A DNA stretch of 61,419 bases from Prosthecobacter sp. (GTDB lineage: Bacteria > Verrucomicrobiota > Verrucomicrobiia > Verrucomicrobiales > Verrucomicrobiaceae). Below the pieces are notes generated by a model that ran no database searches, had not been told where the DNA came from, and saw nothing but the letters and a program-made list of their open reading frames with translations. The position numbers were made by a program, and so were the translations under genes. The stretch spans positions 1 through 61,419 of the forward strand of contig NZ_JACSRD010000075.1 in the NCBI RefSeq assembly GCF_014879935.1. The letters run 5' to 3'. Shown piece by piece: positions 57,829 to 61,419 of the stretch (positions are counted from its first letter, which is position 1; every line of letters begins with the position of its first letter).

Positions 57829-59247
57829 ATGAATTCCGCCATCGAACGCCCTGGGACGCTTGAGAAAGCGCTCAAGATCAATCTCGCGCACACCATCTAC
57901 GGCACCTTTGCGGAAATCGGCGCGGGACAGGAGATCGCCAACTGGTTCTTCCGTGCGGGTGGTGCGTCCGGAACGGTCGCCAAGACCATGTCCGCCTATG
58001 ACATGATCATCAGTGACGAGATCTATGGCAAGGCGACGCGCTATGTCTCACGCCAGCGCATGTGCTCGATGCTCGACCACGAGTATCCAATGCTCATCCA
58101 GCGCCTGAACGCGAAACGTGGCACCACCACGACCTTCTTCACGCTCGCCGACACGGTTCGCGCCAAATCCTATCGCGACACGAAGGAGGAATGCCACGGC
58201 TGGCTCGGCCTGCGTTTTCAAACCGAGCCCTGCGGCCCCAGCAACGACATCCAGCTTCACGTTCGTCTGCTGGATGATTCAAATGCCCGCCAGTCGGACG
58301 CGCTGGGCAAACTGGGGGTCAATCTGCTCTATGCCGCGTTTCATCTGCGCGAGGATCTGCCCACCTTTCTGCAAAGCCTGCTGGATGATCTCACCCGGAA
58401 GCGGGTCGAGATCGACATGATCGACTTCAGCGGGCCTGTCTTCGCCGCCTCCCAGTTCCAGGACCGTCTCGTGGCCCTCCAGCTCGTGCGTCACGGCCTG
58501 GCCGACGCCGCGTTGTTCGGCGCGAACGGCGAAATCTGGCAGGCTTCTGATGTCTTCTACAAAAAACCCGTCTTCCTCAAGCGCGGCAGCTTTGATCCCA
58601 TCACGAAGCTGAATCTCGACATGATCGAGCGCGGTCAGGCGGCGTTTCAGGCCGATTTTGGTGATGGCGCCCGCGACAACGTCGAAATCCTCGAAATCAC
58701 CATGCACAACCTCCTCGCCGGAGGTGCCGAGGTGCCGGACACCGAGTTCCTCGCGCGTGCTGATGTCCTGCAGGCACTTGGAAAAAACGTGCTCATCTCA
58801 CGCTACCCCGAGTTCCACCGTGTCAGCAGCTATCTCGCCCGCCACACGCAGTGCCCCATCGGCATCGTGCTGGGTCTCCCGCTGTTCCAGGAGCTGTTCA
58901 ACGAACGCTGGTGCACGGATCTCGAAGGCGGGCTGCTGGAGGCCTTTGGCCGTCTCTTCAAGAATCAGGTGCGGGTGTATGTGTATCCGATGGGTGATCC
59001 GATGACGGGAAAGGTGCGTGGTCTCAATGACGCGCACGTCACACCGGAGCAGAAGCATCTGCTGCGCTACTTGATCGACACGAAGTGCGTCCGGCCGCTG
59101 GAGGAGCCGAACCAGGCCTTCCTCTTCCGCACCAGCGCGGAAGTGCGGAACATGATCCACGCCCGTGATCCGCACTGGCGTGCCTTGGTGCCTGAAATCG
59201 TGCTCGAACAAGGTCCGTGGCGTGACATCGGCGGCGAAGCAGCCTGA
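57829..59247 (+). CDS. Large conserved protein, unknown
   Basis: 472 residues, cytoplasmic, no recognised domain. The N-terminal part has YGTFAEIGAGQEIANWFFRAGGASGTVAKTM, and the middle has TTTFFTLADTVRAKSYRD, then ECHGWLGLRFQ. Later segments include DMIDFSGPVFAASQFQDR and RVYVYPMGDPMTG. It looks like a well-folded enzyme-type protein. Proteins of this kind have sometimes been labelled TonB-dependent receptor by error; there is no barrel or plug here. It starts 12 nt after the methyltransferase stop, suggesting cotranscription. Confidence 0.8.
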   Translation: MNSAIERPGTLEKALKINLAHTIYGTFAEIGAGQEIANWFFRAGGASGTVAKTMSAYDMIISDEIYGKATRYVSRQRMCSMLDHEYPMLIQRLNAKRGTTTTFFTLADTVRAKSYRDTKEECHGWLGLRFQTEPCGPSNDIQLHVRLLDDSNARQSDALGKLGVNLLYAAFHLREDLPTFLQSLLDDLTRKRVEIDMIDFSGPVFAASQFQDRLVALQLVRHGLADAALFGANGEIWQASDVFYKKPVFLKRGSFDPITKLNLDMIERGQAAFQADFGDGARDNVEILEITMHNLLAGGAEVPDTEFLARADVLQALGKNVLISRYPEFHRVSSYLARHTQCPIGIVLGLPLFQELFNERWCTDLEGGLLEAFGRLFKNQVRVYVYPMGDPMTGKVRGLNDAHVTPEQKHLLRYLIDTKCVRPLEEPNQAFLFRTSAEVRNMIHARDPHWRALVPEIVLEQGPWRDIGGEAA

Positions 59248-59296
59248 GAGGCTTCGTCCTTGACGATTCGCGTGAATCGCGGCCAAGCTCGGAAGC

Positions 59297-60361
59297 ATGG
59301 AAGACGCCCTCGCCGACGACCTCGACCTCATCACGATCACGCAGCTCCGCCAGGTCGCGAATCAATCGCCCCAGCCCTATCGCCTGCATGTGCAGGTGGA
59401 GTCACGGCTGGAGAAGACGACAAGCACAGGAAGTCCGTTTTTTGAAATCAAACTCGTCGATGCGGCGGATTCGCTGCTGTGGCGTGTGTTCGACAACAAT
59501 CCGCAGTTTCACGAGCTCTCTAAGCTCGGCCGGAACGCCTTCATCCAGATCGCCGGACAGTGGGTGGATGGCAAATACGGCCTGGAGCCGCGCCAGGTGC
59601 AGTTCCGGGCGTTGTCGGAGGACGAAGCAGGCACCTTGCTGCTCGGCGATCCCGATCTGGCCGCGCGGCAGCAGGCGGATTACGCCGACATCGTGGCGTT
59701 TGTGGGGTCGATTCGCGATCCACGGCTTCTGAAGCTGTGTTCCGTGTTTCTGGAGCGTCATGGCGAGCGTTTCCGGCGCACGGGAGCCGCGCGCAGAAAC
59801 CATCACGCGCGCCGCGGCGGGCTGGTGGAGCACGTGGCGCAGATGATGCGCTGCGCGGTGGCAGTCGCGGGCGTTTATCCGAACTTGAACCGCGATTTGA
59901 TGATCGCAGGCGTGCTGTTTCACGATTGCGGCAAGCTGTGGGAGAATGTGTATGCCGAATCCGGCTTCACCATGCCCTACAACCTCACCGCCGAGATGCT
60001 CGGGCACATCCCGCTGGGCCTGGAGCTGGTGAACAAGCTTTGGCGTGACGTGATGGACGCCGCCGATGCCGCCCAATGGACCACGCTGGAGCCTGCGTCG
60101 GAAACGGTGCGCCTGCATCTGCTGCATCTCATCGCGGCGCATCATGGCACGCATGAGTTTGGTTCCCCGGTGCTGCCGAAGACGCCGGAGGCGGTCGCAT
60201 TGCACCATGTCGATAACATCGACGCGAAACTGGAGATGTTCCGCCGCGCCTACGAGACCGGCAAGGAGCTCGGTGCCGGCATCATCGAGAAATTCGTGCC
60301 CTGGCCGGTGAACATCGTCGCGCCGCTGCCGGCGGTGAATCTGCCGGCCAGGACGGATTGA
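59297..60361 (+). CDS. HD-domain 3'-5' exoribonuclease, YhaM-like
   Basis: 354 residues. An N-terminal OB-type fold (LHVQVESRLEKTTSTGSPFF, residues about 28-110) is followed by an HD domain: HHARRGGLVEHVAQMM (first His), LFHDCGK (His-Asp) and LHLLHLIAAHHGTHEFGSP, ending ALHHVDNIDAKLEM. This OB plus HD layout matches the YhaM/CBF1 exonuclease family, which trims RNA and single-stranded DNA. It lies 49 nt after the unknown large gene and converges with the protease gene. Confidence 0.82.
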   Translation: MEDALADDLDLITITQLRQVANQSPQPYRLHVQVESRLEKTTSTGSPFFEIKLVDAADSLLWRVFDNNPQFHELSKLGRNAFIQIAGQWVDGKYGLEPRQVQFRALSEDEAGTLLLGDPDLAARQQADYADIVAFVGSIRDPRLLKLCSVFLERHGERFRRTGAARRNHHARRGGLVEHVAQMMRCAVAVAGVYPNLNRDLMIAGVLFHDCGKLWENVYAESGFTMPYNLTAEMLGHIPLGLELVNKLWRDVMDAADAAQWTTLEPASETVRLHLLHLIAAHHGTHEFGSPVLPKTPEAVALHHVDNIDAKLEMFRRAYETGKELGAGIIEKFVPWPVNIVAPLPAVNLPARTD

Positions 60362-60370
60362 GCCGCTGCA

Positions 60371-61419
60371 TCACGCGCCGCGTGCCTTCATCAGCGCCGC
60401 GCGAACCATGAGCGTCTCGCCGATGTTTTCCGCGGTGAGGAGGCCGACCAGCTCGCCGCTGGTTGGATCGGTCACGGGAAGAGCGGAGCATTCGCTGCTG
60501 GAAAGCGCGTCCATCGCCTGTGGGAGGTCCATCAAAGGATGCGTGGAGGACGGACAGCGGCGCATGACGCCCACCACGGGCTGTTCGGGGCCTTTTTCCG
60601 CGAGTGCTGCGATCAGATCGTGGCGCGTGAGCATGCCCTGCATGCCGCCGTGGATGTCCAGCACTGGAAAGTCCTGCTGCACGCCAGCGAGGAGCAGTTC
60701 TACCCCGTTCCGGAGCACGGCGTCAGGCGGCAGGGTGCGGAACTCTGTCAGCATCGCGTCACGCACGCGCAAGTAACGCGTGGCCTCCTGCTGGGTGACG
60801 GCGGCTGCCTCCTGTCCTGCGGCCATGAAGATGAAAAAGCAGATCAGCAGCAGCATCGGGTGGAAGGCGACCTGGTTCAGCAGCATCGCGACGACCACGA
60901 TCATGGCGATCGCCTGCCCGATGGTCGCTGCCAGCCGTGTGGCCTTGCCGTAATCGAGGAACAAGGCGCAGAGGGCACGCAGCACACGGCCGCCATCCAT
61001 CGGAAAGGCCGGAATGAGGTTGAAGACGACCATGAAGACATTCCAGACCATGATCTTCTCGAAGAAGTGCCCCGTTTTGCCGAAGTCGTAGGAAGGATCA
61101 AAACCCGCCTGAATGCCTGCGATGAGATAAATGGCTGCGGCGATGATCACATTGACCAACGGGCCGCAAATGGCGACGACCAGCTCCTGCGAAGGCTTCC
61201 GCGGCATGTGCTCCAGCCGTGCGATGCCGCCGATGGGCAGCAGCGTGATGTCAGGCGTGCGGATGCCATAGCCGCGGGCCGCCAGCACGTGGCCGAACTC
61301 ATGCAGCACGACGCAGGCGAACATGACGACGATGAAAAGCATCAGTTCGATCGCGAGCGCCGGGCCCTGGGTCAGCAGACCCTGGCCTGCGACAAACAGC
61401 AGCAGCAGGAAGAAGGTGG
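60371..61419 (-). CDS. Site-2 protease family (M50) with CBS domains, partial at 5' end
   Basis: The gene runs off the right edge: the frame stays open upstream of the ATG at 61342 to 61419 (a hydrophobic helix FFLLLLFVAGQGLL precedes it), so the first residues are missing. Zn-binding motif VVLHEFGHVLAARGYGI (HExxH) and NLIPAFPMDGGRVLRAL (third ligand Asp) are intact, with ITLLPIGGIARLE typical of the Rip/SpoIVFB-like group. A C-terminal pair of CBS domains (from about residue 200 of the visible part, LPVTDPTSGELVGLLTAENI) may sense a nucleotide. It should cut membrane proteins; the target is unknown. Confidence 0.88.
   Translation of the reverse strand, partial: TFFLLLLFVAGQGLLTQGPALAIELMLFIVVMFACVVLHEFGHVLAARGYGIRTPDITLLPIGGIARLEHMPRKPSQELVVAICGPLVNVIIAAAIYLIAGIQAGFDPSYDFGKTGHFFEKIMVWNVFMVVFNLIPAFPMDGGRVLRALCALFLDYGKATRLAATIGQAIAMIVVVAMLLNQVAFHPMLLLICFFIFMAAGQEAAAVTQQEATRYLRVRDAMLTEFRTLPPDAVLRNGVELLLAGVQQDFPVLDIHGGMQGMLTRHDLIAALAEKGPEQPVVGVMRRCPSSTHPLMDLPQAMDALSSSECSALPVTDPTSGELVGLLTAENIGETLMVRAALMKARGA

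Overview
This is a high-GC chromosomal window that looks like a member of the Verrucomicrobiota, perhaps Prosthecobacter or another Verrucomicrobiaceae. The reasons are: three sets of Planctomycetota/Verrucomicrobiota-type secreted c-type cytochrome proteins (DUF1549/DUF1553 or DUF1592 families) with their DUF1501/DUF1552 partners; many short secreted enzymes with Sec or Tat leaders; a pseudopilin; and dense families of palindromic repeats. The lineage is inferred from gene content; no rRNA or tRNA gene was seen.

Layout. (1) 0-4.5 kb: a divergent pair (secreted glycoside hydrolase-like protein against SGNH hydrolase), then creatininase-family and ACS-type MFS genes, resembling sugar or acid catabolism. 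(2) 4.5-18.5 kb: a long minus-strand series reading DUF1592 cytochrome, GxxExxY protein, DUF1552, two paralogous secreted unknowns, LRR protein, DUF1549/DUF1553 cytochrome, toxin-antitoxin pair, DUF1501. (3) 18.6-21.6 kb: a minus-strand set with an ATP-dependent DNA ligase-like protein translationally coupled to one unknown gene and preceded by another; the two unknowns share a short C-terminal motif. This is the best candidate for an undescribed system. (4) 21.7-28.9 kb: a kinase-fold protein of the polyvalent-protein type and an addB-addA pair (end resection and recombination). (5) 28.9-34.8 kb: a second DUF1592-DUF1552 pair with a phosphodiesterase lipoprotein upstream, split by a REP-flanked RAYT/IS200-type transposase. 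(6) 34.9-46.4 kb: GDPD, a REP cluster, ABC-F, NIPSNAP, LysR, DUF2339, hydroxypyruvate isomerase-like, CPBP protease and TPM-like genes. (7) 46.6-52.5 kb: nuoD-nuoE with a strong terminator, a pseudopilin, and ppdK behind a near-consensus promoter, its reading frame continuing into a histone H1-like Lys/Ala tail. (8) 52.6-61.4 kb: a lipoprotein, DUF2452, an avtA-like aminotransferase, vapBC next to a 5'-truncated metallophosphoesterase, a MidA-like methyltransferase, a large unknown, a YhaM-like HD protein and a site-2 protease with CBS domains that runs off the window.

A theme across the window is small palindromic elements of at least five families. Several lie inside coding sequence in frame, one supplies a protein's C-terminus, and one appears to have supplied a signal peptide. 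All three cytochrome-DUF1501/1552 pairs carry a different selfish or repeat cassette between the partners.
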